Shown: positions 27,560 to 36,140 of the stretch, piece by piece
Layout: every line of letters begins with the position of its first letter
Position numbering within the stretch: the stretch's first letter is position 1
DNA from: Lysobacterales bacterium
Lineage (GTDB): Bacteria > Pseudomonadota > Gammaproteobacteria > Xanthomonadales > Xanthomonadaceae
Assembly: GCA_015655355.1 (NCBI GenBank)
Contig: JAATFG010000065.1
Span: 26,990-90,989 of the forward strand
DNA: 64,000 nucleotides
Direction of reading: 5' to 3'
The notes under the pieces: model-generated
What the model was told of the DNA's origin: nothing
What the model saw: the letters and a program-made list of their open reading frames with translations, nothing else
The model's database searches: none
Translations under genes and position numbers: made by a program

Positions 27560-27676
27560 ATGTGGTACTTCTCGTGGATTCTGGGCGTGGGCCTGGCGGC
27601 GAGCTTCGCCATCCTCAACGGCATCTGGTACGGCCTGCGCGAAGCGGACAAGGGCCTTGCCGAGCCGCGGCGCTGA
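27560..27676 (+). CDS. cydX: Cytochrome bd small subunit CydX
   Basis: A 38-residue single-helix protein, MWYFSWILGVGLAASFAILN followed by GIWYGLREADKGLAEPRR. The MWYFSWILG start and the G-x-x-A-x-xF-x-x-LNxxWYE-like end (here NGIWYGL) are the CydX family pattern. AAGGAG lies seven bases before the ATG; it follows cydB by 15 bases. It stabilises the haem site of the CydAB complex. Its small size hides it from many automated annotations. Confidence 0.93.
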   Translation: MWYFSWILGVGLAASFAILNGIWYGLREADKGLAEPRR

Positions 27677-27698
27677 CGCAATCCGAAACATGTGCGCG

Positions 27699-27725
27699 AA
27701 AACGCCGGAGAAATCCGGCGTTTTT
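27699..27725. terminator. Bidirectional terminator between cydX and histidine kinase
   Basis: AAAACGCCGGA (27699-27709), a four-base loop, TCCGGCGTTTT (27714-27724). A-tract on one side and T-tract on the other allow use from both convergent transcripts. Confidence 0.85.
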
Positions 27726-29002
27726 CATCGCGGCGTGGCCAGGTGCAGGGTGGTACGGGTGCCGCCATCGGGGTTTTCGGAGAACGTCAGTTCCCAGCCG
27801 AGGTGTTCGCACAGGCGCGAGATCAGGTCGAGGCCGATGCCGCCGCCGTCGCGGCCGTTGCGCGCGACCTGCGCGTAGAGCTCGCTGATTTCCTCCGGCG
27901 ACATGCCGTGGCCGGGATCGTCGATGACCATCGTCGCGTCGTCGAGCAACTGGATGCGCACCGTGCCCTTGTCGCTGTTCTCGATCGCGTTGCGCAGCAG
28001 GTTGCCGATGGCCACGTGCACCACCGGCAACGGCGCGACGATCTCGCAATGCGGCAGGGGCGCCAATGCAAGCTGCAGGTCCTTGCCGCGGGTGAGTGGC
28101 CGGTGCGCGTCGACGATTTCCGGCAGCAGGTGTTCGAGGGCGAGGCGGTCGCTGTTGTCGAGCAGGCGCTTGGGGTCCTTCGCCAGCACCAGCAGCAGCG
28201 AGATCAGCTGTTCGACTTCGCGCGCGGCCTGGTGCACGCGCAGCATCTGGTTGTGCGCGGCCGGCGGCACGCCGGGCTGCTCCAGCGCCAGTTCGCTGGC
28301 CCCGGCGATCACCCCGATCGGCGTGCGCAGTTCGTGGCTGGCGCTGTCGATGAAGTTGCGTTCGCGCTGCACGAATTCCTCGGTGCGTTGCAGGTAGTCG
28401 TTGAACGCGTCGGCGATCACGGTGATTTCCGCGCTCGCGTTCGCCGCCACCGGCACGTGTTCGCCGCGTTGCTGCGGCTGCAGCGCGCCGACGTGCTGGG
28501 CGAGCTGGCGCAGCGGTTGCAGCAGGTGGCGCAGGATGAAGGCCAGGGCCACGCTGAGCACGATCAGCAGGTTGATCGCGGCGCCGACGATCATCACGTC
28601 GTAGCGGGTCTCGTCCTTGTCGAATTGCTCGATGTCCATCGCCATCGTGTAGTGCACGTCGCCGTAATCCTTGACCAGCGCCACGTGGGTATCGACGCCG
28701 ATGCTGATGTCGTCGTGCAGGCCGGGCGACAGCCCGCGCAGTTCCTTCGGCAGGTCGGGATCGTCGGCGCCGACGTAGACGACGAAGCCGGCGGTGTCGT
28801 CCCACTTGTAGGCCGGGTCGTCGTGGATGCGCTGGACGAAGTGGTCGAGTTCGACGGTGAGCAGCGATTTCCACACGATGCGCTCGACGTATTCGTTGAC
28901 CACCAGGCCCTGCGAGATCACCGCGACGGTGACGAACGCGGCGAAGGCGAGCATCCACAGCAGGATGCGCCGGCGCAGGCTGAAGCGCTGCGGCGCGCTC
29001 AC
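27725..29002 (-). CDS. Sensor histidine kinase of OmpR/EnvZ-type two-component system
   Basis: A 425-residue inner-membrane kinase. TM1 spans about residues 13-33, then a periplasmic sensor region of about 120 residues rich in Asp/Glu (DDPAYKWDD, ADDPDLPKE), TM2 near 155-178, a HAMP-like linker, HisKA with the phospho-His in SASHELRTPIG, and a HATPase with the N box NLLRNAIENS and G box GGGIGLDLI. The GTG start overlaps the regulator's stop (GTGA). Together with the neighbouring PAP2 and eptA genes it resembles PmrB/ColS sensors of cations or cationic peptides; that role is inferred from context. Confidence 0.88.
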   Translation of the reverse strand: MSAPQRFSLRRRILLWMLAFAAFVTVAVISQGLVVNEYVERIVWKSLLTVELDHFVQRIHDDPAYKWDDTAGFVVYVGADDPDLPKELRGLSPGLHDDISIGVDTHVALVKDYGDVHYTMAMDIEQFDKDETRYDVMIVGAAINLLIVLSVALAFILRHLLQPLRQLAQHVGALQPQQRGEHVPVAANASAEITVIADAFNDYLQRTEEFVQRERNFIDSASHELRTPIGVIAGASELALEQPGVPPAAHNQMLRVHQAAREVEQLISLLLVLAKDPKRLLDNSDRLALEHLLPEIVDAHRPLTRGKDLQLALAPLPHCEIVAPLPVVHVAIGNLLRNAIENSDKGTVRIQLLDDATMVIDDPGHGMSPEEISELYAQVARNGRDGGGIGLDLISRLCEHLGWELTFSENPDGGTRTTLHLATPR

Positions 29003-29709
29003 TCCGGCACGTCCTGCGCATCGCTGGCGGCGGCGGTGGACACGGCGAGGCGATAGCCGATGCGCGGCAGGGTGTGGATCAGCTTGCTCGCGAACGGGCC
29101 GTCGACGCTGCGGCGCAGTTCGTAGATGTGCGAGCGGAGCATGTCGCCGTCGGGCGGATCGTCGCCCCACAGCGCGTATTCGAGGCGTTCGCGGGTCACT
29201 GCCGCCGGACTGGCCTGCATCAGCACTTCCAGCAGCTTGCGGCAGGCCGGGTAGATGTGCAGCGATTGTCCGCCGCGGGTCACTTCCAGCGTGGCCAGGT
29301 CGAGCTTGAGGTCGCCGACTTCCAGCGCGCGGGTGCGCTGGCGGCCATGCGCGCGTGCCTGCAGGGCCTGCAGGCGCACTTCCAGTTCGGGCAGGGCGAA
29401 GGGCTTGGTCAGGTAGTCGTCGGCGCCGGCGTGGAAACCGATCAACTTGTCCGGCAATTCGTCCCTGGCGGTGAGCATGATCACCGGCACGTCCAGTTCG
29501 TATTCGATGCGCAGGCGGCGCAGCACTTCCGGGCCGTCCAGGCGCGGCAGCATCCAGTCGAGGATCAGCGCGTCGTAATGCTGGGTGCTGGCCAGGTGCA
29601 GGCCGGTGATGCCGTCCGGCGCGGCGTCGAGCGTGTGCCCGCGCGCCTCGAAATACTCGAACAGGTTGGCGACGAGGTTCTTGTTGTCTTCGATGACCAG
29701 CAGGCGCAT
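28999..29709 (-). CDS. OmpR-family response regulator
   Basis: A 236-residue DNA-binding regulator. The receiver domain has acidic pocket residues near Asp8, phospho-acceptor Asp51 (LILDWMLPRLDG), the switch Thr in MLTARD, and Lys102 (LTKPF). A winged-helix domain follows (about 130-225, ending RSHIYELRRSVD, KLIHTLPRIGYRL). First gene of a regulator-kinase pair. Divergent (239-base spacer) from a lipid A-modifying pair, which is the likely target, as for PmrA or ColR. Confidence 0.9.
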   Translation of the reverse strand: MRLLVIEDNKNLVANLFEYFEARGHTLDAAPDGITGLHLASTQHYDALILDWMLPRLDGPEVLRRLRIEYELDVPVIMLTARDELPDKLIGFHAGADDYLTKPFALPELEVRLQALQARAHGRQRTRALEVGDLKLDLATLEVTRGGQSLHIYPACRKLLEVLMQASPAAVTRERLEYALWGDDPPDGDMLRSHIYELRRSVDGPFASKLIHTLPRIGYRLAVSTAAASDAQDVPE

Positions 29710-29948
29710 GGCGACGTCACGGATGCTTGCGGTGGCGGAATCCTACAGCCTCCGTGCGCGGGTGTCGGAGCGAGGTCGGAAATCCGTTGGTTTCGCGTTG
29801 CGGTTCATCTGCCGCACGGGCTTTGCAACGGAACGTGAAGCGCGATGCGCGAAAGCGCCGGTTTCAACGTTTTTCCGATGCCATTGCGACCGTGCGCCGA
29901 CACGGCGCTGCCGAACATGCGCGCACTTCAATTCGCGCCGTGTTGTTC

Positions 29949-30707
29949 ATGTCCCTGCAGATTTCAGGCTGGCCCTCGCGCGCCGGCATCTCGCGTTCCG
30001 GCACCGGAGGCAATGGATGGCTGTGGCATCTGTGGCTGCCGTTGCCGGCATTCCTGCTGCTGTCGGCGTGGCTGTTCGGTGGCGCAGGCGACCTGTGGAT
30101 CGCCGACCATCTGTATGCGTGGGAAGGCGGGCGCTGGACCTGGCAGGACGCGTGGATCGCGCGCCACCTGCTGCACGACGGCGGCAAGAATGCCAGCGCA
30201 CTGATGTGGCTGGCCGCCTTGCTCGGCTGGATCGGCAGTTTCTTCGCCGCAGGGTTGCGCGCGTGGCGGCGTCCGCTGGGCTATGCGTTGCTGGCGGTGC
30301 CGTTGTCGGTGCTGCTGATCGCGGCGCTGAAGGCGCGCACCGACATGGATTGCCCGTACGACCTGATCCGATACGGCGGCAAGCGCCTCTATCACGGCCT
30401 GTTCGAGGCCAACCCGAATGCCGCGCGCGGGCGCTGCTTCCCCGCCGGCAACGCCAGCGCCGGCTATGCGTGGCTGTGCCTGTATTTCATGTTCGCGGCG
30501 ATCAGGCCGAAGCTGCGCTGGATCGGCCTGGGCATCGGCGTCGCGTTCGGCCTGGGGCTCGGCCTCAACCAGCAACTGCGCGGCGAACATTTCCTTGCCC
30601 ATGACGTGTGGACCGCGATGATTTGCTGGCTGATCGCGCTGGGCCTGTACGCGTCGATGTTGCGCGACAGGTTCGTTCAAGCCGGCGCGCAAGGCGGTGC
30701 GCAATGA
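29949..30707 (+). CDS. PAP2-family membrane phosphatase homologue with altered motif 2
   Basis: A 252-residue, about six-helix inner-membrane protein of the PAP2 superfamily, of the subgroup usually found with eptA (lipid phosphatase or undecaprenyl-diphosphate-dependent kinase-like). Motif 1 is KARTDMDCP, in which this subgroup has Cys-Pro in place of Arg-Pro. Motif 3 is RGEHFLAHD with a retained His. Motif 2 reads CFPAGNASAGY: the His normally seen in FPxGH is Asn. The enzyme may be inactive or altered. The start is uncertain (no Shine-Dalgarno; GTG 29940 is an alternative). Overlaps eptA by ATGA. Confidence 0.8.
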   Translation: MSLQISGWPSRAGISRSGTGGNGWLWHLWLPLPAFLLLSAWLFGGAGDLWIADHLYAWEGGRWTWQDAWIARHLLHDGGKNASALMWLAALLGWIGSFFAAGLRAWRRPLGYALLAVPLSVLLIAALKARTDMDCPYDLIRYGGKRLYHGLFEANPNAARGRCFPAGNASAGYAWLCLYFMFAAIRPKLRWIGLGIGVAFGLGLGLNQQLRGEHFLAHDVWTAMICWLIALGLYASMLRDRFVQAGAQGGAQ

Positions 30708-32374
30708 ACAGCGTCGTTTCGCGCCTGCCGCTGTCGCTGCGCGGCACTTGGGAAGCCCTGCGCAACTGGCGTCCCGCGTTCACCATCGAAGCGCTCGCGT
30801 TGTGCACCAGCGTGTTCTTCGCCCTGTGCTGCAACCTGAAGTTCTGGCATGTGGTGCTGCCGCACGGCTTCGCGCAATGGCGGCTGGCGATCTCGCTGTT
30901 CCTGCTGCTGGTCGGCGCGCAGGGCTTCCTGCTCGGCCTCGTGCTCGGCCGGCGCTGGGCCAAGCCGCTGCTGTCGGTGCTGTTCGTCGCCACCGCCTGC
31001 GCCGTGCATTACATGGACGCCTACGGCGTCTATCTCGACCCGGACATGCTGCGCAACGTGCTGCACACCGACTGGGGCGAGGCGCACGAACTGTTCACCA
31101 CCGCCTTGCTGCGCACGCTGCTGCTGTGCGCGGCGCTGCCGATGCTGTTGCTGTGGCGGATCAAGCTGGTGCGGCGCTCGAAGCCGCAGGCCTTCCTGGT
31201 CCGCGGCGGGTTCCTGCTGCTGATGTGGCTGCTGATCGCGTCCGGCGCGGCGCTGTCGATGAAGAGCCTGTTCGCGCTGGCGCGCAACCAGCGCGAGGTG
31301 CGTTACCTGGTCACGCCGGGCAATTACCTGTTCTCGCTGGCCAGGGTCCTGCACGTGCAGGCGCCGGGGAAGCAGGCGCCGAAGTTGCCGATCGCCGAGG
31401 ATGCCGCGCAGTCGCCGCGCGCGGCGGGCGGCAAGCCGCGCCTGCTGGTGCTGGTGGTCGGCGAAACCGTGCGCGCGCAGAACTGGGGCTTGAACGGCTA
31501 TGCGCGGCAGACCACGCCGGAATTGGCGCGCATCGACGACGTGGTCAATTTCCCCGACATGCAATCCTGCGGCACTTCGACCGAGGTGTCGGTGCCGTGC
31601 ATGTTCTCGCCGTGGGGCCGCCACGATTACGACGAGAAGAGAATCCGCGCGCACCAATCTTTTCTGCACGTGTTGCAGCGGGTCGGCGTGCAGGTGGACT
31701 GGCGCGACAACCAGAGTGGCTGCAAGGGCGTGTGCGATGGTTTGCAGTTCACGTCGCTGACCAACGAGAACGACCCGCGCTTCTGCAGCGGCGAGCGCTG
31801 CCTCGACGAAATCCTGCTGCAAGGCCTGACCGACAAGCCGGCGGACGACGGCAAGGACCGCATCGTCGTCCTGCACATGCTCGGCAACCACGGGCCGAGT
31901 TATTTCGACCGCTACCCGCCGCAGTTCAAGCGCTTCGTGCCGGCCTGCGAGAACCCGGAGCTGGGCCAGTGCAGCAATGCGCAGATCGCCAACGCCTACG
32001 ACAACGCGATCCTCTATACCGACCACGTGCTGGCCGAAGCCATCGCCGAACTGCGCAAGGTGGATGCTTACGACACCGCACTGATCTATCTCTCCGACCA
32101 CGGCGAATCGCTCGGCGAAAACGGCCTGTACCTGCATGGCATGCCGTATGCGATCGCACCGCCGCAGCAATTCCACGTGCCGATGCTGATGTGGTTCTCG
32201 CCGCAATTCGCGAGCGACGAGCGCCTCGACGTATCCTGCCTGCGCAAGCAAAGCGCGCAGCCGGCCAGCCAGGACAACCTGTTCCCGTCGGTGCTCGGCC
32301 TGTTCGACGTCAAGACGAACGCCTACGACAAGTCGCGCGACCTGCTCGCCGCTTGCCGGCGGGCAACGACGTGA
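30704..32374 (+). CDS. eptA: Lipid A phosphoethanolamine transferase
   Basis: A 556-residue inner-membrane enzyme that moves phosphoethanolamine from phosphatidylethanolamine to lipid A, lowering surface charge and raising polymyxin tolerance. Five N-terminal helices (to about 200) precede a periplasmic alkaline-phosphatase-fold domain. The zinc/catalytic set is VGETVRAQNWG (Glu), SCGTSTEVSVPC (Thr nucleophile), and SDHGESLGENG (Asp-His); HGMPYAIAP is also conserved. Several Cys pairs probably form the usual disulfides. Coupled to the PAP2 gene and divergent from the two-component system. Confidence 0.93.
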   Translation: MNSVVSRLPLSLRGTWEALRNWRPAFTIEALALCTSVFFALCCNLKFWHVVLPHGFAQWRLAISLFLLLVGAQGFLLGLVLGRRWAKPLLSVLFVATACAVHYMDAYGVYLDPDMLRNVLHTDWGEAHELFTTALLRTLLLCAALPMLLLWRIKLVRRSKPQAFLVRGGFLLLMWLLIASGAALSMKSLFALARNQREVRYLVTPGNYLFSLARVLHVQAPGKQAPKLPIAEDAAQSPRAAGGKPRLLVLVVGETVRAQNWGLNGYARQTTPELARIDDVVNFPDMQSCGTSTEVSVPCMFSPWGRHDYDEKRIRAHQSFLHVLQRVGVQVDWRDNQSGCKGVCDGLQFTSLTNENDPRFCSGERCLDEILLQGLTDKPADDGKDRIVVLHMLGNHGPSYFDRYPPQFKRFVPACENPELGQCSNAQIANAYDNAILYTDHVLAEAIAELRKVDAYDTALIYLSDHGESLGENGLYLHGMPYAIAPPQQFHVPMLMWFSPQFASDERLDVSCLRKQSAQPASQDNLFPSVLGLFDVKTNAYDKSRDLLAACRRATT

Positions 32375-32438
32375 TTCGCCGCCTGCGGGTGCGTCGGTCG
32401 AAGTGCGATCGCAAGCGGAGAATGCAATCATCGCCGGC

Positions 32439-33212
32439 ATGAGTGAAAAGAGAATTTCCGCAGTCGCGATGGCCAACAAGGTGGTGCAGGTCGGGGTCGC
32501 CTTCTGGGTGATGAAGATCTGCGCGACCACGCTGGGCGAAACCGCGGGCGACGAATTGTCGATGACGCTTGGCGTCGGCTACGCGGCCAGTTCGCTGCTC
32601 CTGATTTCGATTTTTGCCGCGCTGTTGTTGTGGCAGTTGTTGTCCACGCGCTTGCATCCGTGGCTGTTCTGGGCGGTGATGCTGGCGTCGAGTACCGCCG
32701 GCACCACGATGTCGGACTTCATGGATCGCACGCTCGGGCTCGGTTACGCCCGGGGCGCGACGCTGCTGGTGTCGTGCCTGTGCGCGATGCTGCTGTTGTG
32801 GTGGCTGATCGAGCGCAACCTGTCGGTGGAGCGCATCGCGCGGCGGCGCACCGAAATCCTGTATTGGCTGACGATCCTGTTTTCCAATACGCTCGGCACT
32901 GCGCTCGGCGATTTCCTTTCCGACGATTCCGGTCTCGGTTTTCTCGGCGGCGCGGCGTTGATCGCCGGCGCCTTGCTCGTCGTGTTGATGTTGTATCGCT
33001 TCACTCGCATCAGCCATGTCGCGTTGTTCTGGTTCGCGTTCGTGCTGACCCGCCCGTTCGGCGCGACCTTCGGCGACGTGCTGACCAAGCCGGTCGCAAA
33101 AGGCGGCCTCGATCTCGGCACCGGCGGCGCTTCGCTGGTGTTGCTGGCGATTCTGGTCGCGACGCTGTTCTTCAGCCTGCGCCGGGAAAAATCAGCCGGC
33201 GCTCCGGCTTGA
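32439..33212 (+). CDS. Multi-spanning membrane protein with four-fold repeat (COG4705-like)
   Basis: A 257-residue protein with about eight helices. Four related segments are visible: TTLGETAGDELS, TTMSDFMDRTLGLGY, NTLGTALGDFLSDDSGLGF and RPFGATFGDVLTKP, each with a Gly-(Thr/Ala)-x-x-(Gly/Ser)-Asp core, suggesting a duplicated membrane unit with conserved intramembrane Asp. It resembles the uncharacterised COG4705 membrane family often near envelope-stress genes; function is unknown. Sixty-four bases after eptA, same strand, possibly co-transcribed. Overlaps the convergent symporter gene by 21 bases. Confidence 0.8.
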   Translation: MSEKRISAVAMANKVVQVGVAFWVMKICATTLGETAGDELSMTLGVGYAASSLLLISIFAALLLWQLLSTRLHPWLFWAVMLASSTAGTTMSDFMDRTLGLGYARGATLLVSCLCAMLLLWWLIERNLSVERIARRRTEILYWLTILFSNTLGTALGDFLSDDSGLGFLGGAALIAGALLVVLMLYRFTRISHVALFWFAFVLTRPFGATFGDVLTKPVAKGGLDLGTGGASLVLLAILVATLFFSLRREKSAGAPA

Positions 33213-34439
33213 CGCGGCGTTGTGCTTGGCGACGATGCCGGTCGCGGTCAAGTCGCCGGTGACGTTGCCGACGGTGCACAGCACGTCGGGAATCGTGTCG
33301 ACCGAGAGCAGGATGCCGAGCGGTTCCAGCGGCAGGCCGAGCGAATGGGTGACCGGCAGGTTGGTGGCCATGAAGCTCACTTGTCCGGGCAGGCCGACGG
33401 ACCCCATGCTCATCACCACCGCCAGCACCACCGCGACCGCGGTGTGCGAGGCCGGCACGTCGATGCCGTACAGCCACGCGATGAAACTGGCCACGCCGAT
33501 GTACTGGATCGGGCTGGTGATGCGGAACAGCGACACCGCCATCGGCAGCACCAGGGATGCGACTTCGAGCGGATAGCCGAGGCGTTCGCGCGCCGCGTCG
33601 AGCATCGCCGGCATCGAGGCCAATGACGACGAGGTGCTGGCGGCGACGACCTGAGCCGGCAGGATTGCGGAGGCGAAGCGGCGGAACGGTTCGCCGCCGA
33701 AGAAGCGCGCGACCAGGTACAACATCACGGTGACGCTGGCGTACATGATGCATTGCACCGCGATGTAGCCGGCCAGCGCGCCGAGCACGCCGGCGCCGAC
33801 CTGCGCGCACACCGCCAGCACCAGCGCGAACACGCCCAGCGGCGCGACCGCCAGCACCCAGCGCACGATCACGATCATCGTGTCGGCGATGGTCTGGATG
33901 AATTCCAGCATCTTCGCGCGGCGCCCGGTTTCGATCCTGGTCAGTGCGAAGCCGAAGAACAGCGCGAACGCCACCAGCGGCAGCATCGCGCTGTTCGCCG
34001 CCGCGGCGATCGCGTTGGCGGGAATGATCGCGACCAGCGCCTGCGACAGGCCGGTGCCGCCAGTCGGTGCCGTCACCGGCGGCAACGTGGCGCGGAAGGC
34101 GGCGAGCGTGGCTTCGTCGCGCGGCAACAGCGCAAGCAGATGCGGCGCGACGATGGCGGCGAAACTGGTCGCCGCGAGCAGCAGCAGCACGAACACGAGC
34201 AGCGCGCCGCGCGCGATGCGACCGCTTGCCGCCGCATCGCTGGCGTTGTTGACGCCGAGCACGACCAGCGCGGCGACCAGCGGTACCACGGTCATCTGCA
34301 AGGCGTTGAGCCACAGCTTGCCGATCGGCTGGATCAGGCCGGCGACGTCCGCGGCATGTTGCGGATTCCAGTACGCCAGCGCGAGGCCGACGAGCGCGCC
34401 GAGGACGAGGCCGATGATGACGCGGGTGGTCGAGGACAT
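33192..34439 (-). CDS. Dicarboxylate/amino acid:cation symporter (DAACS family)
   Basis: A 415-residue glutamate-transporter-homologue. Signatures: KLWLNALQMTVVPLV, the serine-rich re-entrant loop VVAASTSSSLASMP (HP1), GLPGQVSFMA (HP2 region), and NVTGDLTATGIVAKH in TM8 with the Asp for substrate. It couples uptake of an acidic or neutral amino acid or dicarboxylate to Na+ or H+. It is the last gene of the leftward murein-related set, so Glu or L-Ala/D-Glu breakdown products are plausible cargo. The exact substrate is not readable. Confidence 0.88.
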   Translation of the reverse strand: MSSTTRVIIGLVLGALVGLALAYWNPQHAADVAGLIQPIGKLWLNALQMTVVPLVAALVVLGVNNASDAAASGRIARGALLVFVLLLLAATSFAAIVAPHLLALLPRDEATLAAFRATLPPVTAPTGGTGLSQALVAIIPANAIAAAANSAMLPLVAFALFFGFALTRIETGRRAKMLEFIQTIADTMIVIVRWVLAVAPLGVFALVLAVCAQVGAGVLGALAGYIAVQCIMYASVTVMLYLVARFFGGEPFRRFASAILPAQVVAASTSSSLASMPAMLDAARERLGYPLEVASLVLPMAVSLFRITSPIQYIGVASFIAWLYGIDVPASHTAVAVVLAVVMSMGSVGLPGQVSFMATNLPVTHSLGLPLEPLGILLSVDTIPDVLCTVGNVTGDLTATGIVAKHNAASSRSAG

Positions 34440-34487
34440 GCGTTGGCTCGGGTGAAGGGAATGCGCGATGTTGCCGTGCGCCCGCGC

Positions 34488-35249
34488 TTACGGCAAATGC
34501 CAATCGGTTTTGAGCCTCGCGTATTCGGCGCGCGGCAGCAGCACGAACACCGGATGCTTCTTCGGGTCGAGCCACGCGAGCATGGCGTCCATCGTCGCCG
34601 GCGCCATCGCGGTGCAGCCGGCGGTCGGTTCGCCCGGCGCCTTCCACAGGTGCGCGAAGATGCAACTGCCCTTGCTGGGAGTGTTGCGCGGATTGTTCTC
34701 GATCACCAGGCCTTCGCGATAACGCTGGTCGCCATCGGCGTGCAGGTCGCGGCGCATCGGCTCGCTGGAACCTTTCACCGCGTTGGCGCCGACTTTCCTT
34801 GCGTTGACCAAGTTGTTGTAGAGCGGCGAAGCCTCGACGTCGATGCACCAGTCGTCCGCGTCGGTGGCGAGGTACGGCATCCCGGTGTCCGCATGCGGCG
34901 CGTAGCCGAACGCGGTGCCGAGGTCGAACACGCCGGCCGGCGCGCGGTTGTCGCCTTCGCGCTTTTGCGGTGCATCGTCCTGAAGCGGATCTTGCCGCGG
35001 ATTCAATCCGTAGCCCCACGCCGCTCCGTTCTTGCCGACCGCGACCGGCGCGGGATCCGCAACGGCTTTCCATTTGCCGTGCGCGCGGTCGAAACGCTGC
35101 AGCGTGCCTTGGGTGCCGTCCCAGCCGTCGGTGACGACCAGCACCAGTTGCGTCGATCCGTCCCACGGCAGCGCGTCCGCCGCGTTCGCGGCGAAGCCGG
35201 GCAACGACAGCAGTGCGAGCGCGAAAAGACCTTGCAGGGCGGTTTTCAT
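34488..35249 (-). CDS. Exported L,D-transpeptidase-fold protein (YkuD family)
   Basis: A 253-residue protein with a signal peptide (MKTALQGLFALALLSLPGFA, cleaved near ANA-AD). The YkuD catalytic segment is HLWKAPGEPTAGCTAMA with catalytic Cys212 and the preceding His; this variant (TAGCTAM in place of SHGCVRM) is typical of a subgroup of short YkuD proteins. The family forms or cuts L,D cross-links or lipoprotein anchors in peptidoglycan. It sits between a symporter and an RpiR regulator in a murein-related operon. Confidence 0.85.
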   Translation of the reverse strand: MKTALQGLFALALLSLPGFAANAADALPWDGSTQLVLVVTDGWDGTQGTLQRFDRAHGKWKAVADPAPVAVGKNGAAWGYGLNPRQDPLQDDAPQKREGDNRAPAGVFDLGTAFGYAPHADTGMPYLATDADDWCIDVEASPLYNNLVNARKVGANAVKGSSEPMRRDLHADGDQRYREGLVIENNPRNTPSKGSCIFAHLWKAPGEPTAGCTAMAPATMDAMLAWLDPKKHPVFVLLPRAEYARLKTDWHLP

Positions 35250-35263
35250 GGCGCGTGACCTCG

Positions 35264-36139
35264 TCAGGTTTCGAGCAGGTTGCGGATGCGTTCGAGATTG
35301 GTGGCCAGCAGGCGCTGGCGCTCGTCGCGCTGCGCGAGCAGCACGAACAGGAAGTCCAGCAGGTAATCCAGCCCGGCGCGATACAGCAGCGGCTCGATCA
35401 GCGGCGAAGGATGCCGCGCCGACACGCCCAGCGCCGCATCGGCATGCGCGCGCAGCGGATTGGAACCGTGGCGGGTGAAGGCGACGACCTTGCCGCCGGC
35501 GTCCTGGAACTGGCGGCTGACCTGCGACAGCACCGGCAGCTTGCCGAACTCGGAGAACATCAGCAGCACGTCGCCTTTTTGCGCCGGCGAAATCGCGGTG
35601 AGCATCAGGATCGGGTCGGCCTGCGAGGTCACCGGAAGGCCGAGCAGTGACAGCCGCATCGCGCATTCGCGGGCGAAGATGCCGTCGTCGCCGGTGCCGC
35701 AGACGTACACGCGGTTCGCGCTGTCGACCAGTTCGACGATGGCCTCGATGCGTTCGCGTGGATTGAGGTGGCGGGTTTCCTCTTCGGTGGACAGCCGCGC
35801 CTGGCGCAATTCCTCGTGCAGGCGCGCGTAGTCGTCGGCGTGCGCACCGACGTCCATGCTCGCCGCCGGTTGCGCCGCGGTGCCGCGGGCCAGCGCTTCG
35901 CCGATCGAGAACTTGAGGTCGGGATAACCCTTGAAGCCGAGCTTCTGGCTGAACTTCACCACCGAGGATTGCGACACTTCCAGCGCCGCGGCCAGTTGCT
36001 GCGAGGAGTAGTCGCGCAGCAGCGCGGCGTTTTCGAGGATGAAGTCACCGATGCGGCGCTCGATCGCCGACATCTGCTCGCGCTCGGCGCGGATGCGCAC
36101 CAGCGGCGAAAGGGTGCGGTCGGCTTCGCCCCAGGGCAT
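35264..36139 (-). CDS. RpiR/MurR-family transcriptional regulator with SIS domain
   Basis: A 291-residue regulator. An N-terminal HTH (about 20-90: SSQQLAAALEVSQSSVVKFSQKL) is followed by a SIS phosphosugar-binding domain (about 130-270: VYVCGTGDDGIFARECAMRL; LLMFSEFGK). RpiR proteins such as MurR sense MurNAc-6-phosphate or related sugars. Its gene begins one base after the dipeptide epimerase stop, inside the operon. Palindromes between nlpC and the amidase gene are its likely operators. The SIS pocket has TGDDG where sugar isomerases have GxGxS, so the ligand may differ. Confidence 0.85.
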   Translation of the reverse strand: MPWGEADRTLSPLVRIRAEREQMSAIERRIGDFILENAALLRDYSSQQLAAALEVSQSSVVKFSQKLGFKGYPDLKFSIGEALARGTAAQPAASMDVGAHADDYARLHEELRQARLSTEEETRHLNPRERIEAIVELVDSANRVYVCGTGDDGIFARECAMRLSLLGLPVTSQADPILMLTAISPAQKGDVLLMFSEFGKLPVLSQVSRQFQDAGGKVVAFTRHGSNPLRAHADAALGVSARHPSPLIEPLLYRAGLDYLLDFLFVLLAQRDERQRLLATNLERIRNLLET

Positions 36140-36140
36140 G

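Noticed and set aside
29949..30707. LpxT or LpxE gene name for the PAP2 protein
   Set aside because: Altered motif 2 and lack of clear specificity residues make a named enzyme unsafe.
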